Source of the DNA: JASHUC01 sp035606175
GTDB lineage: Bacteria; Pseudomonadota; Gammaproteobacteria; Steroidobacterales; Steroidobacteraceae
Length of the DNA stretch: 64,000 bases
NCBI GenBank assembly: GCA_035606175.1
Contig: DATNFW010000069.1
Location: forward strand, 30,667 to 94,666
Reading direction: 5' to 3'
How positions within the stretch are numbered: the first letter of the stretch is position 1; the number at the start of each line of letters is the position of its first letter. Of the stretch, positions 43,950 through 53,035 are shown one piece after another. The translations under genes and the position numbers were made by a program. Below the pieces are notes generated by a model. That model was given only the letters and a program-made list of their open reading frames with translations. It had not been told where the DNA came from and made no database searches.

Positions 43950-44308
43950 ACGCGAAAAGTACCGAGGCACGCGCCGCGGAATTCGAGAACCTGCGTGAGG
44001 GCGAGCCGCGACCCGGCAGCGACACTGGCGCGGCCGAGGCCGGCACGGACCTCAATCTCGAGGTCATACTCGACGTGCCGGTCACGCTCTCAATGGAGGT
44101 CGGGCGCACGCGCATCCCGATCCGCAATCTCCTGCAGCTCAATCAGGGCTCGGTCGTCGAGCTCGATCGGGAGGCGGGCGAGCCGCTCGATGTGTTCGTG
44201 AACGGCACCTTGATCGCGCACGGCGAGGTCGTCGTCGTGAACGACAAGTTCGGCATCCGCCTCACCGACGTGGTGAGCCCCGCCGAGCGCATCCGCAAGC
44301 TCAAATGA
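43946..44308 (+). CDS. fliN: Flagellar motor switch protein FliN
   Basis: FliN forms the base of the C ring with FliM and docks FliH-FliI. The 120-residue protein has a variable acidic N-terminus and the SpoA core LEVILDVPVTLSMEVGR, IRNLLQLNQGSVVELDREAGEPLDVFVNGTLIA and GEVVVVNDKFGIRLTDVVSP. ATG 43946 lies in ATGA shared with fliM; the stop overlaps fliO by 4 bp. Confidence 0.97.
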   Translation: MNAKSTEARAAEFENLREGEPRPGSDTGAAEAGTDLNLEVILDVPVTLSMEVGRTRIPIRNLLQLNQGSVVELDREAGEPLDVFVNGTLIAHGEVVVVNDKFGIRLTDVVSPAERIRKLK

Positions 44309-44799
44309 TTTTTCGGCGGACCACAGTCGCACTCGCCGTGGCAGCGCTCAGCGGCGGGGCAAGCCTCGCGGCCGCGGCGCCCTTCACCGCCGCTGCGCAG
44401 TCGCATCCGTTTGCTGCGCCCGAGATCGCCTCAGGCTCCCCGGCCGTGGGCGTCGGGAGCCTCACCGAGGTCACCCTCGCACTCGCCCTGGTGCTCGCCG
44501 CCATCTTCGGGCTCGCCTGGCTGATGCGGCGCGTGCGCGGCATCGCCGGCTCGGCTTCCGCGCTCGGAGTGCTTGCGGAAGTGCGCCTCGGTCCGAAGGA
44601 GCGCGCGGTGCTCGTGAAAGTCGGCGGCGAGCAGCTGCTGCTCGGTGTGGCTCCGGGCCGGGTGGCGACGCTGCACGTGCTTTCGCAGCCGCTCGCCATA
44701 GAGCGCAGCATCCCGCCGGGCCCCGGTGCGGGCTCGGGCAAGCCCGGCGAGCGGGCGAGCTTTCGCGCGCTCCTCTCGAAGAGTCTCGGGCGGCCATGA
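44305..44799 (+). CDS. fliO: Flagellar export assembly protein FliO
   Basis: FliO assists assembly of the FliP ring of the export gate. The 164-residue protein has an N-terminal hydrophobic segment that may be a signal peptide (TTVALAVAALSGGASLAAA), a second membrane helix (TLALALVLAAIFGLAWLMRRV, ~52-72) and a cytoplasmic tail with RLGPKERAVLVKVGGEQLLLGV, typical of FliO. Conservation in this family is low; context between fliN and fliP supports it. Confidence 0.88.
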   Translation: MIFRRTTVALAVAALSGGASLAAAAPFTAAAQSHPFAAPEIASGSPAVGVGSLTEVTLALALVLAAIFGLAWLMRRVRGIAGSASALGVLAEVRLGPKERAVLVKVGGEQLLLGVAPGRVATLHVLSQPLAIERSIPPGPGAGSGKPGERASFRALLSKSLGRP

Positions 44800-45482
44800 T
44801 CGATCCGGGCCTCGCCGCGCTCACGGTCCACACCGCCCCGGGCGGCGGGCAGACCTACACGCTCACCGTGCAGGTTCTGCTGCTGATGACGGCGATCACG
44901 CTGCTGCCCGCCATTCTGCTCATGATGACGGCCTTCACGCGGATCGTGATCGTGCTCGGAATCCTGCGCCAGGCGCTCGGGGCGGGCCAAACGCCCCCTA
45001 ACCAGGTGCTGATCGGGCTCGCGCTGTTCCTCACGCTGTTCGTGATGGCCCCCGTGATCCAACGCATCAACGTCGATGCCGTGCAGCCCTATGAGGCTGG
45101 CACGATCGACGGGCCCACCGCTCTTCAAAAGGCGGAGGCACCCCTCAAGACATTCATGCTCAACCAGACGCGCGAGCGCGACATCGCGACGTTCGTGCGC
45201 ATCGCCGGCGGCAAGGGCTATGCGACTCCGCAGGACGTGCCGCTCTCGGTGCTCGTGCCGGCCTTCGTCACGAGCGAGCTGAAAACTGCTTTCATGATCG
45301 GATTCCTGATCTTCATTCCGTTCGTGATCATCGATTTAGTGGTGGCGAGCGTGCTCATGTCGATGGGCATGATGATGCTTTCGCCCGTGCTGATATCCCT
45401 GCCTTTCAAACTCATGCTGTTCGTCCTCGTCGACGGCTGGTCGCTCGTCATGGGGACGCTCGCTGCGAGCTTCTACACATGA
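44796..45482 (+). CDS. fliP: Flagellar export gate protein FliP
   Basis: FliP forms the pentameric core of the export gate. The 228-residue protein has LPAILLMMTAFTRIVIVLGILRQALG, PNQVLIGLALFLTLFVMAPV, FMLNQTRERDIATF, and VTSELKTAFMIGFLIFIPFVIIDLVVASVL. It starts MIDPGLAALTVHTAPGGGQ, which corresponds to the mature end of enterobacterial FliP; the cleavable signal peptide present there is absent, and no in-frame ATG, GTG or TTG lies in the ~150 bases upstream. The start overlaps fliO, and the stop overlaps fliQ, by 4 bp each. Confidence 0.96.
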   Translation: MIDPGLAALTVHTAPGGGQTYTLTVQVLLLMTAITLLPAILLMMTAFTRIVIVLGILRQALGAGQTPPNQVLIGLALFLTLFVMAPVIQRINVDAVQPYEAGTIDGPTALQKAEAPLKTFMLNQTRERDIATFVRIAGGKGYATPQDVPLSVLVPAFVTSELKTAFMIGFLIFIPFVIIDLVVASVLMSMGMMMLSPVLISLPFKLMLFVLVDGWSLVMGTLAASFYT

Positions 45483-45748
45483 CGCCAGAGACCGTAATGA
45501 CGATCGGCCAGCGCGCTCTCGAGATCACTCTGATGCTCTCGGCGCCGCTCCTGCTTACCGCGCTCGTGACCGGGCTCATCGTCGGCGCCTTTCAAGCGGC
45601 GACGCAGATCAACGAGATGACCCTATCGTTCATCCCGAAGCTGCTCGCGCTCGCCCTCGCCCTCGTCATCACGGGACCTTGGATGCTGAAGCTCCTCGTC
45701 GGCTACACGCGCGAGCTCATCACCAGCATTCCGGGCTTGATCGGCTAG
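45479..45748 (+). CDS. fliQ: Flagellar export gate protein FliQ
   Basis: FliQ is a small two-helix gate subunit that wraps FliP. All of its 89 residues fit the family: TPETVMTIGQRALEITLML, LLTALVTGLIVGAFQAATQINEMTLSF and KLLALALALVITGPWMLKLL. It overlaps fliP by 4 bp and ends 37 bp before fliR. Confidence 0.96.
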   Translation: MTPETVMTIGQRALEITLMLSAPLLLTALVTGLIVGAFQAATQINEMTLSFIPKLLALALALVITGPWMLKLLVGYTRELITSIPGLIG

Positions 45749-45785
45749 ACAAGCCCGAGACGCTCACGAAGCGACAGCGGCGCAC

Positions 45786-46568
45786 ATGATCACGCTCACC
45801 TCAGGCGAGCTCGAGCGCTGGATTGCGCAGCTCTACTGGCCGTTCGTGCGCATCGGCGCATGCCTCATGATCGCACCGGCCTTCGCAGCGATCGCGGTGC
45901 CCGCACGCATTCGCGTCGTGCTCGCCGGCAGCATCGCCCTCGTCGTGGCGCCGCTCGTACCGGCGCCTGCTGGCATCGTACCCTTCTCGGCACAAGGGCT
46001 CGTCGTCACCGTGCAGCAGCTCGTGATCGGTGCCGCGCTCGGCTTTGCGCTGCAGATCATCTTCGATGCCGTCACGATGGGCGGCCAGCTGCTCGCGAAC
46101 AGCATGGGCCTGTCGTTCGCGTTCAACGTCGATCCGATGCACGGCGCGGAGACGCCGGCGCTCGGGGAGCTCTACGGCATTCTCGTCCTGCTGACGTTCC
46201 TCGCACTCGACGGCCACCTGCGGGTCATCGAGGTGCTCGCGGACGGATTCCGCACGCTGCCCGTCGGCACGGCGGGGCTCGGGGCCGATGGGCTCTGGCG
46301 GCTCATCGGCTGGGGCACACAGATCTTCGCAGGAGCGCTCGCAATCGCCCTGCCGGGGGTAACGGCGCTCACGATAGTCAACCTCGCCTTCGGCGTCGTG
46401 AGCCGCGCCGCCCCGGCGCTCAATCTGTTCGCGGTCGGATTCCCGGTCTCTCTGGTGTGCGGTCTCGTCATCGTCCTTGCGAGCCTGCCGATGCTGCAGT
46501 CGAGCTTCGTGCATCTGATCGCAGAGGCATTCGCCGTCGCGAGGCGCCTCGCGGGTGCAGGAGCGTAG
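45786..46568 (+). CDS. fliR: Flagellar export gate protein FliR
   Basis: FliR completes the FliP5-FliQ4-FliR1 gate. The 260-residue protein has 6 or so membrane helices, WPFVRIGACLMIAPAFA at the start, VIGAALGFALQIIFDAVTMGGQ, LGLSFAFNVDP-type segment SMGLSFAFNVDPMHG, and APALNLFAVGFPVSLVCGL. Length is standard. Confidence 0.95.
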   Translation: MITLTSGELERWIAQLYWPFVRIGACLMIAPAFAAIAVPARIRVVLAGSIALVVAPLVPAPAGIVPFSAQGLVVTVQQLVIGAALGFALQIIFDAVTMGGQLLANSMGLSFAFNVDPMHGAETPALGELYGILVLLTFLALDGHLRVIEVLADGFRTLPVGTAGLGADGLWRLIGWGTQIFAGALAIALPGVTALTIVNLAFGVVSRAAPALNLFAVGFPVSLVCGLVIVLASLPMLQSSFVHLIAEAFAVARRLAGAGA

Positions 46569-46572
46569 GGCA

Positions 46573-47718
46573 ATGGCCGATATCGCTCAGGAACGCACCG
46601 AACAACCGACTGCGAAGCGCCTCGAGGACGCGCGCAAGCGCGGGCAAGTGCCGCGCTCGCCGGAGCTCGCCGCGGCCGCCGTCGTGCTGGTCGCCGGTGG
46701 CGGCCTCGAGCTCTTCGGACGCCACGCAGCGCGCACGCTCTACGCCCTCATGCAGTCGAGCCTCGCGTTGCGCCCTGCGCAGGTCTTCGATGAGGGTGCC
46801 CTCCTCGGCACTCTCGCCAGCTGCGCCGCTCAGGCACTCGTCGCGTGCGCTCCCATCCTGCTTCTGACGTTAGCCGCCGCTCTCGCCGCGCCGCTTGCGC
46901 TCGGAGGGTGGAATCTGTCCTTCGAAGCGCTCGTGCCCGACTTCACGCGCCTCTCCCCGCAGAACATCGTGCAGCGCATCTTCTCCATGCGCAGCCTCGT
47001 CGAGCTCGCGAAGGCCTACGCGAAGTTCCTGCTCGTCGCGGCGATCGGCGTCGCGTTCGTTTGGAAGAGCTATGGGCGGCTGTTCGCGCTCGGCAGCGAA
47101 CCGCTCGAATCGGCGATCGCGGACTCCGCATCGCTCTGTGGGAGCGCGCTGCTCGCGCTCGCATCCGGACTCGGCATCATCGCGGCGATCGATGTGCCGT
47201 GGCAGCTCTTCAGCCACAGGCGGCAACTGCGCATGACGCGGCAGGAGATCCGCGACGAGTTCAAAGAGAGCGAGGGCTCCCCGGAAGTGAAGGGGCGCAT
47301 CCGCCGTATGCAGCAGGAGGTCGCCCGCCGTCGCATGATGCAGGAGGTCCCGAAAGCGGACGTGGTCGTCGTCAACCCGACGCACTTCGCCGTCGCGCTG
47401 CGCTACGACGAGCGCCGCATGCGTGCCCCCGCCGTCGTCGCCAAGGGCACCAATGAGGTCGCGGCGCGTATCCGCGAAGTCGCGGCGGAGCACCGCGTGC
47501 CGATCTTCGAGGCGCCCCCGCTCGCCCGCGCCCTGCATCGCGCCGTTCCGATCGGAGGCGAGGTCCCCGCATCGCTCTACGTAGCGGTCGCTCAGGTGCT
47601 CACCTACGTGTACCAGGTGCGTGCCGCTGCGGCGGCAGGCGTCGCGCCCCCTGCCCCGCCGCACATCGAGACTGCATCCGAGAACGCGGACATCGACGAT
47701 GCAGGAACGAGGCACTGA
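46573..47718 (+). CDS. flhB: Flagellar export switch protein FlhB
   Basis: FlhB controls substrate specificity switching. ATG 46573, with AGGAG 13 bases and AGGG 5 bases upstream, is preferred over GTG 46555. The N-terminal ERTEQPTAKRLEDARKRGQV is canonical; four membrane helices follow; the cytoplasmic domain contains the autocleavage motif NPTH at 268-271, within VVVNPTHFAVALRY. The 381-residue length is normal. Confidence 0.97.
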   Translation: MADIAQERTEQPTAKRLEDARKRGQVPRSPELAAAAVVLVAGGGLELFGRHAARTLYALMQSSLALRPAQVFDEGALLGTLASCAAQALVACAPILLLTLAAALAAPLALGGWNLSFEALVPDFTRLSPQNIVQRIFSMRSLVELAKAYAKFLLVAAIGVAFVWKSYGRLFALGSEPLESAIADSASLCGSALLALASGLGIIAAIDVPWQLFSHRRQLRMTRQEIRDEFKESEGSPEVKGRIRRMQQEVARRRMMQEVPKADVVVVNPTHFAVALRYDERRMRAPAVVAKGTNEVAARIREVAAEHRVPIFEAPPLARALHRAVPIGGEVPASLYVAVAQVLTYVYQVRAAAAAGVAPPAPPHIETASENADIDDAGTRH

Positions 47719-47721
47719 TCG

Positions 47722-49809
47722 ATGGCCGACGCAACGCAAGCGTTGAACGTCCGCCATCTGCTGCGCGCCGGGATCGGCGTGCCCGTGGGCGTGCTCGCCG
47801 TTCTCGCGATGGTCGTGCTGCCGCTGCCCCCGTTCGCGCTCGATGTATTGTTCACGTTCAACATCGCCCTCTCGATCATGATCGTGGTCGCAGTGTTCTA
47901 TGTGCCTCGACCGATCGACTTCGGCGTCTTCCCGACCGTGCTACTGCTTGCGACGCTCCTGCGCCTTGCGCTCAACGTCGCCTCGACGCGTGTCGTTCTC
48001 CTGCACGGCCATGCGGGCCCGGGCGCGGCGGGGAAGGTCATCCAGTCCTTCGGCGAGTTCGTCATCGGCGGCAATTTCGCGGTCGGCGTAATCGTGTTCG
48101 TGATTCTCACGATCATCAATTTCGTGGTCGTGACGAAGGGCTCGGGACGCGTCTCGGAAGTGAGCGCCCGTTTCACCCTCGATGCGATGCCCGGCAAGCA
48201 GATGGCGATCGACGCGGACCTCAACGCCGGTCTCATCACGCAGGATGAGGCGCGCCAGCGCCGCACCGAAGTGCGGGCCGAGGCGGATTTCTACGGCTCG
48301 ATGGACGGTGCGAGCAAATTCGTGCGCGGCGACGCGATCGCCGGCATTCTCATCCTCTTCATCAACATCGCAGGCGGCCTGGCAATCGGCGTCGTGGGAC
48401 ACGGGCTCGCGCTCGCGGATGCGGCACGCACCTATACGCTGCTCACGATCGGCGATGGGCTCGTCGCACAAATTCCGGCGCTGCTGCTCTCGACTGCGGT
48501 CGCGATCATCGTCACCCGCATGTCCGGCAGGCAAGACATGGGTGGGGAGGTCACACGGCAGCTTTTCGGCCATCCGCGCACACTCGCGGTCGCCTCGGGT
48601 CTGCTCGCAGCGATGGGCCTCGTGCCCGGCATGCCGAACCTCGCCTTTCTGACGATCGCCTGCCTCTGCGGGGCGGGCGCTTACGCCATCCGTTCACGCA
48701 AGCTCCGACGCGAGGCGGCGGCGCAGACCGCGCCGGCGGGCACACAGCCCGCCGCCCCCGCTGCAGAGAAGGAGCTCTCCTGGGAGGACGTTCGGCCAGT
48801 TGACATGCTCGGCCTCGAGGTCGGTTACCGTCTCGTCCCGCTCGTCAACAAGGCGCAGAGCGGGGATCTGCTCGCCAAGATCCGCGGGGTGCGGCGCAAG
48901 CTCTCCCAGGAGCTCGGATTCCTGGTGCCTGCAGTCCACATTCGCGACAACCTCGATCTCGCGCCGAACGCTTACCGAATCAACCTCGGCGGTGTCCCCT
49001 TCGGCGAGGGTGTCGTCTACCCGGATCGCGACCTCGCCATCAACCCCGGCCGCGTGTTCGGACCCGTCAAGGGCATCGCGACGCGCGATCCGGCGTTTGG
49101 AATGGAGGCCGTATGGATCGAGCCAGGCGAGCGCGACCATGCGCAGACGCTCGGCTACACCGTCGTCGATGCGAGCACCGTGGTCGCGACGCATCTCTCG
49201 CACATGATCCAGTCGCACGCTCACGAGCTGCTCGGCCACGAGGAAGTGCAGCACCTGCTGGCGACGCTCGCGAAGAGCGCACCGAAGCTCGTGGAGGATC
49301 TCGTGCCGCGGGCGCTTCCCACCGCGGTCGTCGTCAAGGTCCTGCAGTTGCTGCTCGCCGAGCGGGTGCCGATCCGCAACATGCGCTCGATCATCGAGAC
49401 GCTGGCCGAGCAGGCACCCCGCACCCAGGACCCCGCGCAACTCACCGCGGCCGTGCGCATCGCACTCGCGCGACAGATCGTCCAGGACATCGCGGGACTC
49501 GCGAGCGAGCTGCCGGTGATGACGCTCGAGCCCGATCTCGAGCGGCTGCTGCAGTCGACGCTCGCCTCGCCTCAAGGCGCGGCGACCGCACTCGAGCCTG
49601 GACTTGCCGAGCGGCTGCAGCAGCGCCTCGCCGAAGGCGCGCAGCGCCAGGAGCTGATCGGCGAGCCGGCAGTGTTGCTCGTACCGCCGCCGCTGCGCCA
49701 GACGCTCGCGCGGTTCATTCGAGCTGCGGTGCCGAGCATGCACGTGCTCGCCTGGAACGAGATACCCGACAACAGAAAGGTCCGCCTCGTAACGGCGGTA
49801 GGACGCTGA
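47722..49809 (+). CDS. flhA: Flagellar export gate protein FlhA
   Basis: FlhA is the nonameric export gate that docks chaperone-substrate complexes. The 695-residue protein has eight predicted helices in its first ~330 residues, including FPTVLLLATLLRLALNVASTRVVL and the FHIPEP-family segment GSGRVSEVSARFTLDAMPGKQMAIDADLNAG, then a linker (Ala/Pro-rich, ~330-355) and the cytoplasmic domain starting with VDMLGLEVGYRLVPLV. Length is standard. It follows flhB by 3 bp. Confidence 0.97.
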   Translation: MADATQALNVRHLLRAGIGVPVGVLAVLAMVVLPLPPFALDVLFTFNIALSIMIVVAVFYVPRPIDFGVFPTVLLLATLLRLALNVASTRVVLLHGHAGPGAAGKVIQSFGEFVIGGNFAVGVIVFVILTIINFVVVTKGSGRVSEVSARFTLDAMPGKQMAIDADLNAGLITQDEARQRRTEVRAEADFYGSMDGASKFVRGDAIAGILILFINIAGGLAIGVVGHGLALADAARTYTLLTIGDGLVAQIPALLLSTAVAIIVTRMSGRQDMGGEVTRQLFGHPRTLAVASGLLAAMGLVPGMPNLAFLTIACLCGAGAYAIRSRKLRREAAAQTAPAGTQPAAPAAEKELSWEDVRPVDMLGLEVGYRLVPLVNKAQSGDLLAKIRGVRRKLSQELGFLVPAVHIRDNLDLAPNAYRINLGGVPFGEGVVYPDRDLAINPGRVFGPVKGIATRDPAFGMEAVWIEPGERDHAQTLGYTVVDASTVVATHLSHMIQSHAHELLGHEEVQHLLATLAKSAPKLVEDLVPRALPTAVVVKVLQLLLAERVPIRNMRSIIETLAEQAPRTQDPAQLTAAVRIALARQIVQDIAGLASELPVMTLEPDLERLLQSTLASPQGAATALEPGLAERLQQRLAEGAQRQELIGEPAVLLVPPPLRQTLARFIRAAVPSMHVLAWNEIPDNRKVRLVTAVGR

Positions 49810-49825
49810 GGAAGGCAGAGACTCT

Positions 49826-51043
49826 ATGAAGATCACCCGACACGCGGCGCCCGACATGCGCCAGGCATTGAGAGCGGTGCGCGAGCAGCTCGGCCCCGAT
49901 GCCGTGATCCTCTCCTCGCGCCGCACGGCCGATGGAGTCGAAGTCACCGCGGCAATGGACTTCGACGCGGAGAGCCTCGCGGCCGAGGCCGAACGGATCA
50001 CGCCGCCTGCGCCGGCACCGACACCTGCGCCGGCACTGACGCCTGCGCCGGCGCTGACGCCTACGCGGCCGATGGAAGCAGCCGTCGTTGCGGCCGAGGC
50101 GGCGAATTCCCCGAACGTGCTCGCGATGCAGAGCGAACTGAAGACACTGCGTCACGTGCTCGAGACGCAACTCGCGCGTCTCGCCTGGACCGATCTCGCG
50201 CGGCGCTCTCCCATTCAAACGGAAATGCTCCGTGAGTTGACCGAGGTGGGGCTCGCGGCCGATCTCGCCGCGGAGATCGTCGCGTCCGTTCCTCCCTCCG
50301 CCGAGCTCACACAAGCGCGTCGCCTCGCGATCGCGGGAATCGCACAGCGCCTCATCGTCACCGGCGATCGCTGGCTGCATGAAGGCGGCCGGATCGCGCT
50401 CGTCGGACCGACGGGCGCGGGGAAGTCGACGACGCTCGCGAAGCTCGCCGTGCGCTGGGTGCTCAACCACGGTCCGCGCGATCTCGCGCTCATCGCTGCC
50501 GACACGCAGCGCGTCGGTGCACACAGCGAGCTGCAGTCGCTCGGCCAGTTGCTCGGCGCGCCCGTGCACGTTCTCGAGCATCCCGCCGAGCTTCCCGAGC
50601 TCATCGCGCGGCTCTCCCGCCGCCGTTGCGTGCTCATCGACACCGCAGGCGTGAGCCCGCGCGACGGGCAGCTCGCGATGCGGCTCGGCGCACTGTCGGC
50701 GGCGGGCTCTGCGGTGGAAGTCGCGCTCGTGCTCGCAGCGAGCACTCAGGCCGGCGCGCTCGCCGAGACGGTTGCGCGTTTCGCGACCGTCAATCCGACG
50801 AGCTGCGTGCTGACCAAGGTAGACGAAGCCGCAAGTCTCGGTGGAGCGCTCTCGATGCTGATGCGCTCGCGCCTGCCGATCTCTTACGTGAGCGAGGGAC
50901 AGCAGGTTCCCGAGGATCTGCGCCCCGCGCGCGCGCTCGAGCTCGTCTCGAGTGCCGTGCAGCTCGCGCGAGATGCGGGCGCCGCGGCAGACGAGGACCT
51001 GCTCGAGCGGCGTTTCGGAGACCTCGCCCATGCGCTCCGCTGA
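49826..51043 (+). CDS. flhF: Flagellar placement GTPase FlhF
   Basis: FlhF is an SRP-type GTPase that sets the polar flagellar site. The N-terminal basic domain (MKITRHAAPDMRQALRAVREQLGPDAVILSSR, read in pieces) is followed by a Pro/Ala-rich linker with three-fold repeats of PAPALT around residues 55-75, then the NG domain with G1 VGPTGAGKSTTLAKLA, AADTQRVGAHSEL, and G4 LTKVDEAASLGGAL. Its end overlaps fleN by 14 bp. Presence with fleN suggests a polar flagellum. Confidence 0.95.
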   Translation: MKITRHAAPDMRQALRAVREQLGPDAVILSSRRTADGVEVTAAMDFDAESLAAEAERITPPAPAPTPAPALTPAPALTPTRPMEAAVVAAEAANSPNVLAMQSELKTLRHVLETQLARLAWTDLARRSPIQTEMLRELTEVGLAADLAAEIVASVPPSAELTQARRLAIAGIAQRLIVTGDRWLHEGGRIALVGPTGAGKSTTLAKLAVRWVLNHGPRDLALIAADTQRVGAHSELQSLGQLLGAPVHVLEHPAELPELIARLSRRRCVLIDTAGVSPRDGQLAMRLGALSAAGSAVEVALVLAASTQAGALAETVARFATVNPTSCVLTKVDEAASLGGALSMLMRSRLPISYVSEGQQVPEDLRPARALELVSSAVQLARDAGAAADEDLLERRFGDLAHALR

Positions 51044-51905
51044 AGGGCTCGCCGGTGCGAAGCTGCGCGGGCTCGGCGACCCCGTGCAGGTAATCGCCGT
51101 CACCGGCGGCAAAGGTGGCGTCGGCAAGACCAACATCTCCGTCAATCTCGCGGCCGCCCTCGCCGCTCAGGGACGCCGCGTGATGCTGCTCGACGGCGAT
51201 CTGGGGCTCGCGAACGTCGATGTGTTCCTCGGGCTGTCGCCCCGCTATACGCTCGCGCACGTCCTCACCGGCGAGCGCACGCTCGATGAGATTCTGGTCG
51301 AGGCGCCGCAAGGCTTCAAAGTGGTGCCGGCCGCCTCGGGGCTCGCCCAGCTCGCCAACCTCGATGCCGCGGCGCACCTGGGCCTGGTGCAGGCCTTTAG
51401 CGGTCTCGCATCGCGGCTCGATGCGCTCATCATCGACACGGCTGCCGGAATCGCGCACGGTGTGACGCAGTTCTCACAGGCGGCGCAGCACGTCCTGGTC
51501 GTGATCTGCGACGAGCCGGCATCGCTCACCGACGCCTACGCTCTGGTGAAAGTGTTGAGCAAGCAACATGGCGTCACCCGTTTCCGGGTCGTCGCCAATA
51601 TGACTCGCGCCCGGGGCGCGGGAAGTGAGCTCTTCCGGCGCTTCGAGCGCGTCACCGGCCGATTCCTCGACGTGGTGCTCGATTATGCCGGCGAGATTCC
51701 CGAGGATGAGCACGTGCGGCAGTCGATTCGCGGCCAGCGTCCGGTCATCGAAGCCTACCCCGGGAGCCCGGCCGCCCTCGCATTCAAGAATCTCGCCGCG
51801 CGAGCCGATAAATGGCCGTTGCCTCGAGGTCCGCGCGGCAACCTCGAGTTTTTCGTCGAGCGGCTGGTGCGCCGGCCGCCCGTGCATCTGGAGCTCGTGC
51901 CGTGA
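51030..51905 (+). CDS. fleN: Flagellar number regulator FleN/FlhG (MinD-like ATPase)
   Basis: FleN limits flagellar number by antagonising FleQ and FlhF. ATG 51030 inside flhF gives 291 residues with the deviant Walker A VTGGKGGVGKTNISVNLA, Walker A' region DGDLGLANVDVFLGL and DTAAGIAHGV switch II. The overlapping order flhF-fleN-fliA is a conserved polar-flagellum arrangement. The stop overlaps fliA (GTGA). Confidence 0.95.
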   Translation: MRSAEGLAGAKLRGLGDPVQVIAVTGGKGGVGKTNISVNLAAALAAQGRRVMLLDGDLGLANVDVFLGLSPRYTLAHVLTGERTLDEILVEAPQGFKVVPAASGLAQLANLDAAAHLGLVQAFSGLASRLDALIIDTAAGIAHGVTQFSQAAQHVLVVICDEPASLTDAYALVKVLSKQHGVTRFRVVANMTRARGAGSELFRRFERVTGRFLDVVLDYAGEIPEDEHVRQSIRGQRPVIEAYPGSPAALAFKNLAARADKWPLPRGPRGNLEFFVERLVRRPPVHLELVP

Positions 51906-52651
51906 GCGTAGGTGCCTACGCGGCGCAACGCTCGCGACCCGAGGCGGACGCGCTCGTGACGCGACACGCGGAGTTGGTCAAGCGCATCGCCTACCATCTG
52001 GCGGGGCGCCTGCCGCCGTCCGTGGATGTGGCGGATCTCATCCAGGCCGGCATGCTCGGCCTGCTCGAGGCTGCCGCGAACTACACCGCGCATCGCGGCG
52101 CGAGTTTCGAGACGTACGCCGGAATCCGCATCCGGGGCGCAATGATCGACGCGCTGCGCAAGCTCGATTGGGCGCCGCGCTCCGTGCATCGCAAGGCGCG
52201 CGCAGTCGCCGCCGTGATGCGCGAGATCGAGCGGGAGAGCGGCCGCGATGCACGCGACGCAGAGATCGCCGAGCGGCTCGGGATCTCGCTCGACGAGTAT
52301 CACTCGATCGTGCAGGACGCCGCGAGCTGCCGCCTGGCGAGCCTCGATGAGGCAACCGCGGGCGAGGCTCAGGACGGGGTCGACCCGTTCATCGAAGCCA
52401 CGGAGGCAGGCTTTCGCGAGGCGCTCGCCGCGGCCATCGATGGGCTGCCCGAGCGGGAGAAGCTCGTGATGTCGCTCTATTACACGGACGAATTGAATTT
52501 GAAGGAGATCGGCGCGGTGCTGAGCGTCACCGAGTCTCGGGTGTGTCAGCTGCATGGCCAGGCGCTCGTGCGGCTGAAGGGGCGGCTCGCGGAGTGGAAC
52601 GAGGGACACGACGCCACGGCCGGGTCCGCTGCGAGGAGGAGAAAGAAGTGA
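51902..52651 (+). CDS. fliA: Flagellar sigma factor FliA (sigma-28)
   Basis: FliA directs RNA polymerase to late flagellar and chemotaxis genes. GTG 51902 overlaps the fleN stop. The 249-residue protein has region 2 (YHLAGRLPPSVDVADLIQAG, FETYAGIRIRGAMIDALRKLDW), region 3 (RDAEIAERLGISLDEYHSIV) and region 4 HTH (LKEIGAVLSVTESRVCQLHGQALVRLK). I found no clear sigma-28 promoter within this window. Confidence 0.96.
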   Translation: MSVGAYAAQRSRPEADALVTRHAELVKRIAYHLAGRLPPSVDVADLIQAGMLGLLEAAANYTAHRGASFETYAGIRIRGAMIDALRKLDWAPRSVHRKARAVAAVMREIERESGRDARDAEIAERLGISLDEYHSIVQDAASCRLASLDEATAGEAQDGVDPFIEATEAGFREALAAAIDGLPEREKLVMSLYYTDELNLKEIGAVLSVTESRVCQLHGQALVRLKGRLAEWNEGHDATAGSAARRRKK

Positions 52652-53034
52652 GCAAAGATTTGAAATTTCTCGTGGTCGACGACTTCTCGACCATGCGGCG
52701 CATCATCAAGAACCTGCTGCACGAACTCGGCTACCGGAACGTCACCGAGGCGGACGATGGCACCACGGCGCTGCCGATGCTGCAGGAAGGCGACGTCGAC
52801 TTCCTCATTACCGACTGGAACATGCCCGGCATGGCGGGTCTCGATCTGCTCAAGGCGGTTCGCTCCGACCCGAAGCTCGCGAAGCTGCCGGTGCTGATGC
52901 TCACCGCGGAGGCGAAGCGCGAGCAGATCGTCGAGGCGGCGCAGGCAGGCGTGAGCGGCTACGTGATCAAGCCGTTCACTGCCGAGACCCTGAAGGAGAA
53001 GCTCGACAAGATTCTCGGCGCCGTGGCGAAGTGA
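52648..53034 (+). CDS. cheY: Chemotaxis response regulator CheY (first copy)
   Basis: CheY carries the signal from CheA to FliM. GTG 52648 follows GAGGAGGAGAAAG, a very strong ribosome-binding site, and overlaps the fliA stop. In its 128 residues the acidic pair is Asp11/Asp12, the phospho-acceptor Asp56 (LITDWNMPG), and the Thr and Lys switch residues lie in MLTAEAKRE and VIKPFTAETL. The DWNMPG motif and place beside cheZ mark it as the motor CheY. Confidence 0.97.
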   Translation: MSKDLKFLVVDDFSTMRRIIKNLLHELGYRNVTEADDGTTALPMLQEGDVDFLITDWNMPGMAGLDLLKAVRSDPKLAKLPVLMLTAEAKREQIVEAAQAGVSGYVIKPFTAETLKEKLDKILGAVAK

Positions 53035-53035
53035 C

